The notes under the pieces were generated by a model that saw only the letters and a program-made list of their open reading frames with translations, ran no database searches and had not been told where the DNA came from. Positions 7,957 through 15,681 of a stretch of DNA of 64,000 nucleotides are shown here, in pieces. Positions within the stretch are counted from its first letter, which is position 1. Each line of letters starts with the position of its first letter. Source of the DNA: Bin87 sp963666865 (lineage in GTDB: Bacteria > Chloroflexota > Dehalococcoidia > Lucifugimonadales > UBA3495); the NCBI GenBank assembly GCA_963666865.1, contig OY763072.1:1674001-1738000 (forward strand), read 5' to 3'. Made by a program: the position numbers and the translations under genes.

Positions 7957-8317
7957 GGCTTGCGCCGATGGCCCCCTTTTTTGCCGGCGCTCCCCCAGCG
8001 CATCCGCCTCCGGCGGACGCTCGAACCACCGTACTGTCGATGATCAGGTACTCCAGGTCCGGTTCCGTACTGAAATGCTGGTGCATTCGCTCCCAGACGC
8101 CACGGTCGCACCAGCGGGCAAACCGTTTGTAGATGGTGTTCCAGTTGCCATACTCGGCCGGCAACAGTCGCCACTGCGCTCCGGAACGATCCATCCACAG
8201 CACGCCCTCGACAAACCGCTTGCATTCCGCCGCGTTGCCAACGTACACGTCAGGGCAATCCCGCAGGAATTGCAAAATCTTATCCCATTGGTCAGAGGGT
8301 ATGTTTATAATCGACAT
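7856..8317 (-). CDS. IS5-family transposase, N-terminal part (orfA)
   Basis: About 153 residues from ATG at 8317 (MSIINIPSDQWDKILQFL). It has the DUF4096-type N-terminal region (ECKRFVEGVLWMDRSGAQWR, WNTIYKRFARWCDRGVWE) and the first catalytic Asp in YLIIDSTVVRA. After residue ~115 the frame passes an A6G5 run (GCA AAA AAG GGG G on the coding strand) and then becomes non-homologous. The conserved continuation KRGPSAQALGRSRGG is in the +1 frame. Production of full transposase would therefore need slippage at this run, unless the element is inactivated by an indel there. Confidence 0.88.
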   Translation of the reverse strand: MSIINIPSDQWDKILQFLRDCPDVYVGNAAECKRFVEGVLWMDRSGAQWRLLPAEYGNWNTIYKRFARWCDRGVWERMHQHFSTEPDLEYLIIDSTVVRASAGGGCAGGAPAKKGAIGASLGPKSGRVQHEGSRGGGRTGQPPAVHVDAGTAA

Positions 8318-8654
8318 GCTCCGATTGTACCGCAGTCCAAATGTCAACACTGCCTAGCGTTACCATAGCGAGCGAGTTTCAACGCGGCCAAGGAACCGCC
8401 CTGCTGTTGATTGCGGCAAGCATTTTGTTCGCAGCGGTTTTCCCAACTTTGGGGACGAATGAGAATCGGTTAGTAGCAGCGGCTAGCGTATTAACCGCTA
8501 TGTTCGGCTATGCCGGAACTCTGATTATTCTTGAGGGTGAAAACCCCTTTCTTCTGGCAATCGTGATTGTATTTACGTTCTATCTCGCGTTGATAGCCTT
8601 TGCTCTGGTTGGAATTGTCCGGCTGATCCGGAGGATTTTTGCCAGTTTTAGCAG

Positions 8655-9665
8655 CTAACTCTCCCGCAGGTGCGGGGCGACCCGGTCGGCGAACAGCTCC
8701 AGGTTGGCTATGCCGTCTCGCAGCGGCATTCCGGGCCACATCATGCGGAAGCAGCCGTGGGACATTCCCAAGCCGCGGTAGCGGGTCAGTTCCTCGACCA
8801 CCTCGTCGGGGCTGCCGATAATGAACCGGTCGCGGGCGAGATCTTCAAAGGGTTCCCGGAAGTTTTCGTCGCCGGGCAGGGCTTTGTCCTGGCCCCATTG
8901 GGCGTAGGCCTCGTACTTGCCTCCCAGGTAGGGGGCCGCGCTGGCGAAGGCTTCCTCGTGGGTGCGCCCCACGAAAACCTCGCGGCCCAAGGGGAGGCGG
9001 TCGGGCGCGCCGGAATTGGCGGCACCAGCGGCTTCGTGGTACATCTCAACCTGTTGGCTGATGGTGTCGAACTTGGCGTGGGGGTTGACGTACCAAGTGT
9101 AGCCCAGTCGCGCGGCGCGGGTGATGGCGGCGTCGCTGTTAGCCGCCACCCACACCGGCGGGTGCGGCTGCTGCACCGGGCGCAGCATCAGCTGGGCATC
9201 GTGCAGGCGAAAATACTGCCCTTCGTAGTTGACCTTTTCACCTGACCACAGCAGTCGCATGGCTTCCAGACATTCCAGGTAGCGACTGACGCGGGTACGG
9301 CGGGGAACGCCGAAGTTGTCGTATTCCTCATCCCGGTAACCCAGCGCGGCGCTCAGCGTGAAGTTCCCGCCGGTGATGATGTCCATGGTCGCCACCCGCT
9401 CCGCCAGGTCAACCGGGTGGTGCAGGGGCACCAGCAGGGTCGCCACCAAACCCATTCCCCGGGCTTCGGCGGAAATGCGGGCCAGCAGGGGCATGGTCTG
9501 CAACTGCTGGTACGGATCGGTGAGGTAATGCTGGCCTTGATAGACCATATCGAAGCCAAGGTCCCGCGCCGCGCCCACGTAGGCGCAGATGTCGGCGAAA
9601 GCCTGCTGCATATCCGAGCCGGCCGGCTGCTGGGCGATGGCGGAAAGGGACACTCCGAACTTCAT
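8655..9665 (-). CDS. LLM-class flavin-dependent oxidoreductase
   Basis: 336 residues of the bacterial luciferase-like monooxygenase superfamily (TIM barrel binding FMN or F420). Characteristic segments are MKFGVSLSA at the start, ERVATMDIITGGNFTLSAAL (family: D-x-x-S-x-G-R), YEGQYFRLHDAQLMLRPVQQ and PPVWVAANSDAAITRAARLG, and IIGSPDEVVEELTRYRGLGM near the end. The family oxidises small organic molecules, including sulfonates, aldehydes and recalcitrant compounds, with reduced flavin from a partner reductase; the substrate here is unknown. Its stop overlaps the convergent small membrane gene by four bases. Upstream lie hairpin repeats. It is one of three LLM members in the window. Confidence 0.9.
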   Translation of the reverse strand: MKFGVSLSAIAQQPAGSDMQQAFADICAYVGAARDLGFDMVYQGQHYLTDPYQQLQTMPLLARISAEARGMGLVATLLVPLHHPVDLAERVATMDIITGGNFTLSAALGYRDEEYDNFGVPRRTRVSRYLECLEAMRLLWSGEKVNYEGQYFRLHDAQLMLRPVQQPHPPVWVAANSDAAITRAARLGYTWYVNPHAKFDTISQQVEMYHEAAGAANSGAPDRLPLGREVFVGRTHEEAFASAAPYLGGKYEAYAQWGQDKALPGDENFREPFEDLARDRFIIGSPDEVVEELTRYRGLGMSHGCFRMMWPGMPLRDGIANLELFADRVAPHLRES

Positions 9666-9685
9666 TGCATTACCTCACATATAAT

Positions 9686-9786
9686 CCGTCATTCCCGTAC
9701 ACATAAACCGTCATTCCCGCGAAAGCGGGAATCCAGGAACTTTTAGCGTCTGGCAAGCTGGATTCCGGCTTTCGCCGGAATGACGA
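9686..9786. repeat. Cluster of CGTCATTCC hairpin repeats
   Basis: Holds a half unit CCGTCATTCCCG (9686-9697), a full unit CCGTCATTCCCGC-GAAA-GCGGGAATCCAG (9708-9736) and an inverted variant CTGGATTCCGGC-TTTC-GCCGGAATGACGA (9758-9786). Two degenerate GGCCGGAATGA units follow. Together they fill most of the gap between the LLM gene and the pncC-like gene. Confidence 0.8.
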
Positions 9787-9830
9787 TGGGTGGCCGGAAT
9801 GATGATGGGTGGCCGGAATGACGGGTAGTG

Positions 9831-10301
9831 TTAGGCGGTCAACTGCTGACCCAGCAGGTCGATGGCCGCCTGCACCGCTCCGCGCTTGGTGGCGTCCCGG
9901 TCGCCGCCGACGCGGATCTCAATGGCGGCATCCTCGCCGTCCTGCACTGCCAGTCCAATCCAGAAGGTGCCGATGGGCAGGCCGCTGCGTCCCGGCGCCG
10001 GACCGGTGACGCCCGTGGTCGAGAGGGCGTAGTCCGTGCCGGTCAACTCCAGCGCCCCCCGGGCCATGGCGATGGCCATTTCCCGGCTGACGCTGCCCGC
10101 CGTCTCGTAGAGTTCGTCGGGAACGCCCAGGATCTTCTCCTTCAACCCGCCAGTGTACGCGACGACGCCACCCGGGAAGAAGCGCGACGCCCCGGGGATA
10201 GTGCCCAAAGTGTAACCGAGCAGCCCGTTGGTGCACGCTTCCGCCACCGATACGGTCTGCTCACGGTCCAAGAGAATCTGTGCCACCTGTGCTACTTCCA
10301 C
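9831..10301 (-). CDS. pncC: PncC / CinA C-terminal-family nicotinamide-nucleotide amidase
   Basis: 156 residues matching stand-alone PncC length. The family deamidates NMN to nicotinate mononucleotide in the pyridine nucleotide cycle. Seen: SVAEACTNGLLGYTLGTIPG (family consensus SxAESCTGGLL...PGxS), FFPGGVVAYTGGLKEKILGV, MARGALELTGTDYALSTTGV followed by TGPAPG, and a C-terminal RDATKRGAVQAAIDLL. AEA replaces the commoner AES, so a residue near the active site differs and activity should be checked. GTG start with AGGAGG seven bases upstream. It lies 28 nt downstream of a small barrel protein on the same strand, probably cotranscribed. Confidence 0.88.
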   Translation of the reverse strand: MEVAQVAQILLDREQTVSVAEACTNGLLGYTLGTIPGASRFFPGGVVAYTGGLKEKILGVPDELYETAGSVSREMAIAMARGALELTGTDYALSTTGVTGPAPGRSGLPIGTFWIGLAVQDGEDAAIEIRVGGDRDATKRGAVQAAIDLLGQQLTA

Positions 10302-10329
10302 GATGTTGCCTCCTGAAAAGCGGCGGTGG

Positions 10330-10653
10330 TTAGACGTCCATCATCTTGTCCGGAGACATCAATTCCCAGAACTCGATGCGGTTGCTTTCAACCAATGGCC
10401 TGATCTCTGCGCCCACTTCCAGCGCCGCCGGGGGCAGCTGATTGTCGCCTCGCATGGGGGACATCAGGGCCTCGTCAGTCCATTCCAGGATGACGACGTC
10501 TTGTTCCGCCGGAGTAGTCGCGCCGTTGAAATATACCCTGATTTCGCTGCGTTGGCCGGCGTCGTGGAAAATCTGGCCCTGCTTCTGGAGCAGGCTGGCT
10601 ACGCGGCGCGCCTCGCCGGGCTTGGTCTTGAAAATTCTCCTGAGTACGTACAT
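10330..10653 (-). CDS. Small alpha/beta-barrel protein, unknown
   Basis: 107 residues starting MYVLRRIFKTKPGEARRVAS, a beta-strand-plus-helix opening typical of NIPSNAP or antibiotic-biosynthesis-monooxygenase-like ferredoxin folds, followed by RSEIRVYFNGAT, DVVILEWTD and IRPLVESNRIEFWELMS. No active site can be assigned. ATG has GGAGAG just upstream. It precedes pncC by 28 nt on the same strand. A role in quenching or modifying small reactive molecules would be guesswork. Confidence 0.7.
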   Translation of the reverse strand: MYVLRRIFKTKPGEARRVASLLQKQGQIFHDAGQRSEIRVYFNGATTPAEQDVVILEWTDEALMSPMRGDNQLPPAALEVGAEIRPLVESNRIEFWELMSPDKMMDV

Positions 10654-10749
10654 TGGGGCTCTCCTTGTTCAGAACTTGGATGGAATATGACCGCGAATAT
10701 GATACCCCAATTTCGCGGCCCGACGGGTTCAATCGAGGTACTTCGGTGG

Positions 10750-11526
10750 CTAACGTTTGCGCAGCAAAGACAGGAATTCCCGGTTCCCGGCATCGCCTGT
10801 GATCGGAGACGGGATGGTGTCCACCAATTCGACGTCCGCTCGGCCCGTCAGCCAATCTTGAACCCGTTGCAAAATTTCGATGCGCAGCGCGTCGTTCCTT
10901 ACGACTCCTCCTTTGCCCACTTCACCCCGTTGGGCTTCGAACTGGGGTTTGACCAGAGCGATTGCGAATCCGCCCGCGCGGACATGGGTTAACGGTTCGG
11001 GAAGCGCCATGGTCAAGGAGATGAAGGACACGTCGGCGACCAGCAGATCTACCATCTCCGGCAGCTCGAATGGATAGCGCGCGTTTAGTTTTTCCAGGCA
11101 CACGACGCGCGGGTCCCGGCGAAGCCGGTAATGCAGTTGGCCGTGTCCCACGTCCACGGCGTACACCGTTCCCGCGCCCCGTTGCAGCAGGCAGTCGGTA
11201 AAGCCGCCGGTGGAGGCTCCGACATCCAGGGCGACGATGCCCTCGAGGGCTATGCCGTGGGCATCGGTCCAGGTATCCAGAGCGTGCGCTAATTTGACGC
11301 CACCCCTGCTGACGTAGGGGAGACGTTCCCGCAACTCCAGTGGCGTGTCCGGGGCGAGGAACACGCCGGCTTTCGGCACCGGGCCGGCCGGCGAGAGCAC
11401 CGCGCCGGCCATTATCAACGCCTGGGCCTGCTCCCGGCTTTCGACCAGTCCCCGCTCCACCAACAGCAAATCGGCGCGGCGTCGCGATTTGGAATTCGCG
11501 TGGTTCGCCATTGGGCCGGTCGTCAC
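10750..11526 (-). CDS. tlyA: TlyA-family rRNA 2'-O-methyltransferase
   Basis: 258 residues with an N-terminal S4 RNA-binding domain (RRADLLLVERGLVESREQAQ, ~15-70) and a C-terminal FtsJ-type SAM-dependent methyltransferase. Seen: YVSRGGVKLAHALD, the SAM motif ALDVGASTGGFTD (~99-111), LVADVSFISL, ALVKPQFEAQRGEVGKGGVV. TlyA methylates ribose 2'-OH groups in 16S and/or 23S rRNA and is often annotated hemolysin A. The GTG start at 11526 overlaps the crotonase stop as GTGA, suggesting translational coupling; an ATG lies five codons in. Confidence 0.92.
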   Translation of the reverse strand: MTTGPMANHANSKSRRRADLLLVERGLVESREQAQALIMAGAVLSPAGPVPKAGVFLAPDTPLELRERLPYVSRGGVKLAHALDTWTDAHGIALEGIVALDVGASTGGFTDCLLQRGAGTVYAVDVGHGQLHYRLRRDPRVVCLEKLNARYPFELPEMVDLLVADVSFISLTMALPEPLTHVRAGGFAIALVKPQFEAQRGEVGKGGVVRNDALRIEILQRVQDWLTGRADVELVDTIPSPITGDAGNREFLSLLRKR

Positions 11527-12365
11527 TCGCCGATGAACTCGGGCCGCCGCTTTTCCAGAAACGCGCGAAAACCCTCGTGGTAGTCGCGGGTGTCGAACTG
11601 GGTCAGGGGCAGGTCGGCTTCTTCGGGCGTCAGATTCAGAGAGGGTTTGGCCAGGACCTGGTTCATCGTCTTCTTGTTGACGGCGTGGGAAAGGGGAGCC
11701 AGCGCGGCGATGTCGGCGGCCAGTTTGTAGGTTACCTCTTCCAACTTTTCCTCGGGAACTACCTGGTTGACCAACCCGATCCGCAGCGCTTCGTCGGCGT
11801 CCAGGAGGCGGCCCGAAAGCAGGATGTACAGAGCGTTGCCCTTGCCCACCAGGTTCACCAATCCGTACATCTCCCGGTGCCCGATGGTGATGCCCAGGCG
11901 CGCCACCGGGATACCCAGGCGACTGCCGGCAGCGGCGATGCGGAGATCGGTGGCGACGGCCAACTCGCAGCCGCCGCCGGCGGCGAAACCGCGAATCATT
12001 GAGATGACCGGCGTGCCTATCTCAGCCACCGTTTCCAGCAGGCCGTCCACGGCTTGGTTGTACACCCGGCCTTTGGCCGAGTCGCTGCGGTACGCCTCAA
12101 AGTCGCTGATGTCGGCGCCGGCGGAGAATGCCGTGTCTCCGGCTCCCGTCAACACCACGCAGCGCACGTCCCGGTCGGCATCCAATCGTCGCAGCAACGC
12201 CGTCAACTCGGTCCACATGGCGAAAGAGATGGCGTTCCGCTGGGCGGGCCGGTTGATGGTCACGGTGGCTACCGGCGACTCATTCCGCAACAGGATGTAT
12301 TCGTTGTCATCGATTGCAGTATCGGCGACGGCGGTAGTGGTAGAAGTAGTGGATTGATCGGGCAT
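11523..12365 (-). CDS. Enoyl-CoA hydratase/isomerase (crotonase) family protein
   Basis: 280 residues from ATG at 12365, which has AGGAG eight bases upstream; the longer frame lacks this. The crotonase core is clear: ATVTINRPAQRNAIS, GAGDTAFSAGADISDF (first oxyanion-hole segment), MIRGFAAGGGCELAVATDLR (second oxyanion-hole Gly-Gly) and LGIPVARLGITIG. Members add water to, isomerise or cleave acyl-CoA thioesters in fatty-acid or aromatic degradation. The exact reaction is not determinable; one hydratase glutamate position appears to be occupied by GH in TIGHREM. It is coupled to tlyA by a four-base overlap, although the functions are unrelated. Confidence 0.9.
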   Translation of the reverse strand: MPDQSTTSTTTAVADTAIDDNEYILLRNESPVATVTINRPAQRNAISFAMWTELTALLRRLDADRDVRCVVLTGAGDTAFSAGADISDFEAYRSDSAKGRVYNQAVDGLLETVAEIGTPVISMIRGFAAGGGCELAVATDLRIAAAGSRLGIPVARLGITIGHREMYGLVNLVGKGNALYILLSGRLLDADEALRIGLVNQVVPEEKLEEVTYKLAADIAALAPLSHAVNKKTMNQVLAKPSLNLTPEEADLPLTQFDTRDYHEGFRAFLEKRRPEFIGE

Positions 12366-12498
12366 CGGCCGGGCTCCTGTAGCGGTCTGGGCAAGGGCAC
12401 TGCGTTTCCCAGCGTAACCGGGGGCAACCGGAGTAGTCAACTCGGGCCAGTGTCAGGTAGCGCCTCGGTTTGAAAGGGGTTAAATCGCTTCAAGGCTA

Positions 12499-13290
12499 CT
12501 ACTGGCTTAGCGGCATGAACGTGACACCGAGACCGTCAGCCCTCTGACGTTTCGAGGGGGAGATGTCCTGCCCGATTACCGCGGCGCGCACGGCCGTGCT
12601 GGTCAGGCGGCCCATGATCAGCGCTCTTTCGTGGGCACGGTCGATGTCGGTGTCGTCTATGGTGACGGAGGCTTCGATGATCACGTAGACGGTCTGATCC
12701 TCGTTGTCCTCGGCCGTGACGATGATGTCGGCCCGTTCGAGTTCCTGTGCCTGTTGGTCGCTGATCGCTCCGTCGATTACGCTTTCGTTCACCATGTCGT
12801 CCAGGTGAGCGCGGGTGTTGGCGTTGGGCGCTTGGATAACCTGGGCTCTCCGCATGCGGAGATAGCGCGCCAGGAGCCTTGGGGCGATGCGTGCAGCGCG
12901 GTTTTCGTAAGCGCTGCCGGTGAGGTTGCCGAGCGTACCCTCGATCCTCTGGACACTGCCGGTGAGAGTGTCGAGCCGCTCGTTGGTGTGCTGCTGGGCT
13001 TTTTCCAGGTTATCGAGCCGTTCGTTGGTCTGCTGCTGGGCTTCCTGCAGGTTGTCGAGCCGTTCGTTGGTCTGCTGCTGGGCTTCCTGCAAAGCATTGA
13101 TCTGTTCCGTTGTTTGCTGCTGGAAGCTGGCGAGTTGCTCCGCCGTTTCCTGTTGGATGCTGGCGAGCCGGGCAACGGTTTCGGGCAGTTGGAGCAGTTC
13201 GCGGGTCAGGATGCGGGCGCGTACCCGTTCGAGGAGTTCCGGGTCCTGGTCCAGTTGCCTCACGAATGCGTCGGCTTCGGGGGTGGTCAT
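12499..13290 (-). CDS. Coiled-coil protein with PD-(D/E)xK-like C-terminal domain
   Basis: 263 residues. A short N-terminal helical region is followed by a coiled coil with three 14-residue repeats, QEAQQQTNERLDNL and variants (residues ~65-106), encoded by three 42-bp DNA repeats. The C-terminal half has RMRRAQVIQAPNANTRAHLD and ADIIVTAEDNEDQTVYVIIE followed by ASVTI, which resembles the core of a restriction-endonuclease-like fold (D...ExS/K). Similar architectures are annotated DUF3782-like and have no known function. GGAG eight bases upstream supports ATG. It could be a nuclease tethered by a coiled coil, but catalytic activity is not demonstrated by the sequence. Confidence 0.75.
   Translation of the reverse strand: MTTPEADAFVRQLDQDPELLERVRARILTRELLQLPETVARLASIQQETAEQLASFQQQTTEQINALQEAQQQTNERLDNLQEAQQQTNERLDNLEKAQQHTNERLDTLTGSVQRIEGTLGNLTGSAYENRAARIAPRLLARYLRMRRAQVIQAPNANTRAHLDDMVNESVIDGAISDQQAQELERADIIVTAEDNEDQTVYVIIEASVTIDDTDIDRAHERALIMGRLTSTAVRAAVIGQDISPSKRQRADGLGVTFMPLSQ
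12973..13098. repeat. Three tandem 42-bp repeats within coding sequence
   Basis: Units start at 12973, 13015 and 13057, each beginning GAGCCG(C/T)TCGTTGGT. They encode the 14-residue heptad-pair repeat of the coiled-coil protein. The last two units are nearly identical over most of their length, and a degenerate fourth follows after 13098. Tandem identity of this kind allows repeat-number change by slippage. Confidence 0.85.
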
Positions 13291-13475
13291 TCTGGTGTCT
13301 CCGTCGTTGTCGCGGACGCTGCTGGCAGTGGGGGTATTATGCCACCCGGCGGCAGACTTGGTGAAGGTTGCGGACGTTGGCGCGGTTGCTGATATGATAG
13401 CAATTATATCAATTGGAAATATTATCGAATAACGCTCATTTATATTGTTGATAGTGTCTGATTTCGGACAAGTTA

Positions 13476-13504
13476 TTGACAGCGATTGTCAAATCGCTTA
13501 ATCT
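13476..13504 (+). promoter_or_regulatory. Candidate sigma-70 promoter with overlapping inverted repeats
   Basis: Perfect -35 TTGACA (13476-13481), 17-nt spacer, and -10-like TAATCT (13499-13504), 103 nt before the lipoprotein start at 13607. The spacer holds two interlocked inverted repeats, TTGACA-GCGAT-TGTCAA and AGCGATT-GTCA-AATCGCT, a possible operator. The surrounding 13291-13606 gap is the most AT-rich stretch seen and has no gene. Confidence 0.45.
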
Positions 13505-13606
13505 GCGCCCCACTTTTGCGGATATTTTGGATAAGCATTTCCAAACAGATCTAATTGTCCGGGAAAGAACCGGGATGCTGCTTCGCCCTCAGAAGAGGTG
13601 GTAATC

Positions 13607-15559
13607 ATGTCGCTAAACCCGTTCCGAATGCTCATCGGCAGTTTTGCAGGCGCCGCCCTGCTCGCGCTTATCGTTGGTTGTGGCGGGACACAGCAACCGG
13701 CCGCGCCGGCCCAGCAAATCCAGCCGGCCGCGCAGCAACAAACCGGGCAGCAGCCGGCCGCCGGGCAGCAATCGTCAGCTCAGCAGCCGGCAGGTGGCCA
13801 GCAAGGGGCTGGACAACAGCAGGCCGCGCCGACCGCGACCAGTGCGCCACCGACACCTACGCTGCCGCCTCTGGCTACGGTTCGCCCCACCAGTACGCCC
13901 GCGCCCACAGCGGTCGCTCGGACCGCCCCGACGCCCATCCCGAGCGGGCCGCCAAAGCACGGCGGGATGGCTCGCATGTCAGCTTACGCGGATACCAAGG
14001 ATTGGGACCCGCTGGGCTCGTCTTCGTTGTCCAGCGTGATCTCCTACTCGCAGTTGTACAACCAGATCGTGCAGTTCGACACTGAAGACCCCACTTTGGT
14101 GGTGGGAGACCTGGCGGAGAGTTGGGAGACCAATGAGGAAGGAACCACGTTCACCTTCCACCTCAAGGACGGGGTCAAGTGGACCGACGGCGAGGCGTTG
14201 GACGCCGACGACGTGGTGTACTCCATGCAGCGTTACGGGAACCCCTGTAACGGGCGCGGCCGTTCGGGCCTGTGGCGGACCTACACCATCCCGATCGAAG
14301 TGGTGGAGTTGAAGGACAAAGCCGACTGCACGGCGCTCAACGCCGACGATGTTGTCCGCAAGGTGGACCAACTGACGGTGGAGTTCAACTTGGCCTTCGC
14401 ATCCGGCGCGTTCATCAAGTTCCTGGCCATTGATTATGCGAAAATCCTGCCCAAGCACTTGCTGGAGCAGGATATCGACCTGAACCTGGCGGAAAACATC
14501 CTGAGGCACAAAGCCACCTCCGGTCCGTTCGTCCTCGAGGATTACCAATCCGGCAACCACTACACGGTGAACAAGAACACTGAGTATTTCAAGGAAGGGT
14601 TGCCTTACTTCGACCGGATTGAGCACTTCATCATCACAGTGCCGGCTACATTCATCGCCCAGGTGGAAGCGGGACAGATTGATGCGTCCAATGCCGCCGC
14701 CAACAACCTGACGGCGCCCGAGAACTACGCAATCGAGACGTCGACCAATAGCGAGTACGTGGCCCACGAGGTGCTGGGCGGCACCCGGGGCTTCATGCTC
14801 AACGTGAAGCGGGAGCCCTTCACCGACCACCGGGTGCGGCAAGCCATCAATTTGGCGGTGGACCGGCAGAAGGTGAACGAGCGAGCGCTGCACGGGGCCG
14901 GTCGGGGCCACTGCCCGCTGGTCGGTTTGGCTCATGACTACGAGGAATGCGCCACGTGGCCCGGTATGAGGCCCAAAGACACTCCGGGCGGACAGGAAGA
15001 CATCGCCCGGGCCAGGGAATTGATGGCTGAGGCGGGTTATCCTGACGGCTTCGAGATCGAATACACTGCCAGGCAGGTGGGTACCTACGTGGTCGAGTGC
15101 TCGGTGATCAAGCAGGACCTCGAGGAGTTCCTGGGCATCACCGGCGACATCGCAACATACCCCAGCGCCGCCGGCTACGCCAAGTACGGAACGTCGCGGC
15201 CGGCCGACGCCAAAGGCGACTGGGATGTGGGCTGCCAGGCTGACGGTATGACCGTCTTTGACGTGGACGCTGTGTACGGTGGTATCTTCCTCAAGGGAGG
15301 CACTCGGAACTACACGGATTGGCAAGCTCCCGAGTTGAACGCATGGTTCGAACAGCAAAAGGTCGAACTGGACCCGGAGATGCGGCGGCAGATCAACAAA
15401 GAAGCCGAGATCTGGCTGCATGAATTCAGCAACAACCACTGGGTCAGCCTGACCCTGGGGCGGAATTTCTGGGTGATGAATCGTGACATCAAGGGGTTCA
15501 ACGCGCCGCAGACCGTTCAATACGGGTTCAAGCATGAGCATCTGTGGTGGGACCGTTAG
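13607..15559 (+). CDS. ABC transporter substrate-binding lipoprotein, family 5 (copy A)
   Basis: 650 residues. ATG at 13607 follows GAGGTGG. The signal peptide ends with lipobox IVGC (Cys25), giving a membrane-anchored extracytoplasmic lipoprotein. Residues ~26-115 form a low-complexity Gln/Pro/Ala/Thr linker (QQPAAGQQSSAQQPAGGQQG). The SBP_bac_5 domain follows: LAESWETNEEGTTFTFHLKD and GVKWTDGEALDADDVVYSMQ, SGPFVLEDYQSGN, and DHRVRQAINLAVDRQKV. Family members bind peptides, nickel, opines or sugars; the ligand cannot be read from sequence. It is followed by a stem-loop and then DppB and DppC permeases. It is closely related to the lipoprotein at 18515; a stretch of over 30 residues beginning MSAYADTKDWDPLGSSSLSS is nearly identical in both. 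Confidence 0.93.
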   Translation: MSLNPFRMLIGSFAGAALLALIVGCGGTQQPAAPAQQIQPAAQQQTGQQPAAGQQSSAQQPAGGQQGAGQQQAAPTATSAPPTPTLPPLATVRPTSTPAPTAVARTAPTPIPSGPPKHGGMARMSAYADTKDWDPLGSSSLSSVISYSQLYNQIVQFDTEDPTLVVGDLAESWETNEEGTTFTFHLKDGVKWTDGEALDADDVVYSMQRYGNPCNGRGRSGLWRTYTIPIEVVELKDKADCTALNADDVVRKVDQLTVEFNLAFASGAFIKFLAIDYAKILPKHLLEQDIDLNLAENILRHKATSGPFVLEDYQSGNHYTVNKNTEYFKEGLPYFDRIEHFIITVPATFIAQVEAGQIDASNAAANNLTAPENYAIETSTNSEYVAHEVLGGTRGFMLNVKREPFTDHRVRQAINLAVDRQKVNERALHGAGRGHCPLVGLAHDYEECATWPGMRPKDTPGGQEDIARARELMAEAGYPDGFEIEYTARQVGTYVVECSVIKQDLEEFLGITGDIATYPSAAGYAKYGTSRPADAKGDWDVGCQADGMTVFDVDAVYGGIFLKGGTRNYTDWQAPELNAWFEQQKVELDPEMRRQINKEAEIWLHEFSNNHWVSLTLGRNFWVMNRDIKGFNAPQTVQYGFKHEHLWWDR

Positions 15560-15625
15560 GCGTCCACGTACGGCGACCACCTCAGTACCATCCGTAATCG
15601 GCCATCGGGTTTGAGTAAAGGCAGG

Positions 15626-15649
15626 CGGGGCGAACCGAGCATCGCCCCG
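15626..15649 (+). terminator. Stem-loop between lipoprotein and permease genes (copy A)
   Basis: CGGGGCGA (15626-15633), 8-nt loop, TCGCCCCG (15642-15649), followed by TTTGTTG. It sits 66 nt after the lipoprotein stop and 33 nt before the permease start. A partial terminator or 3'-end stabiliser here would let the binding protein be made in excess over the permeases, as is common in ABC importer operons. Confidence 0.5.
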
Positions 15650-15681
15650 TTTGTTGCAGAGTTTCCGGCGAGGGTTAGGCA

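Larger units (their letters stand above)
7534..8354 (-). mobile_element. IS5-family insertion sequence, 821 bp
   Basis: Bounded by a perfect 16-bp inverted repeat: GGCAGTGTTGACATTT at 7534-7549 and its complement AAATGTCAACACTGCC at 8339-8354. Flanked on both sides by TA (7532-7533 and 8355-8356) within an original CTAG target, which fits the IS427-type subgroup of IS5. It carries a two-frame DDE transposase on the minus strand. The element splits a small membrane-protein gene. Sharp ends and perfect repeats point to a recent insertion. Confidence 0.93.
7443..8658 (+). pseudogene. Small membrane-protein gene split by an IS element
   Basis: If the element at 7534-8354 and one copy of the TA duplication are removed, an open frame runs without interruption from TTG at 7443 through 7533 and then 8357 to the TAA at 8658, giving about 130 residues. 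The 5' part reads LTVSDWVLLGWIWVLGPTAL and the 3' part contains ALLLIAASILFAAVFPTL and AIVIVFTFYLALIAFALVGI, so the intact product would have about four membrane helices. The split frame is joined in phase exactly at the insertion site (ACT A|GC GTT). The 3' half could still be read from an ATG at 8341 supplied by the element's right end. Its stop overlaps the end of the convergent gene at 8655 by four bases. Confidence 0.75.

Noticed and set aside
12973..13098. CRISPR-like direct repeats
   Set aside because: The repeats are contiguous 42-bp units with no spacers and encode a heptad coiled coil in frame.
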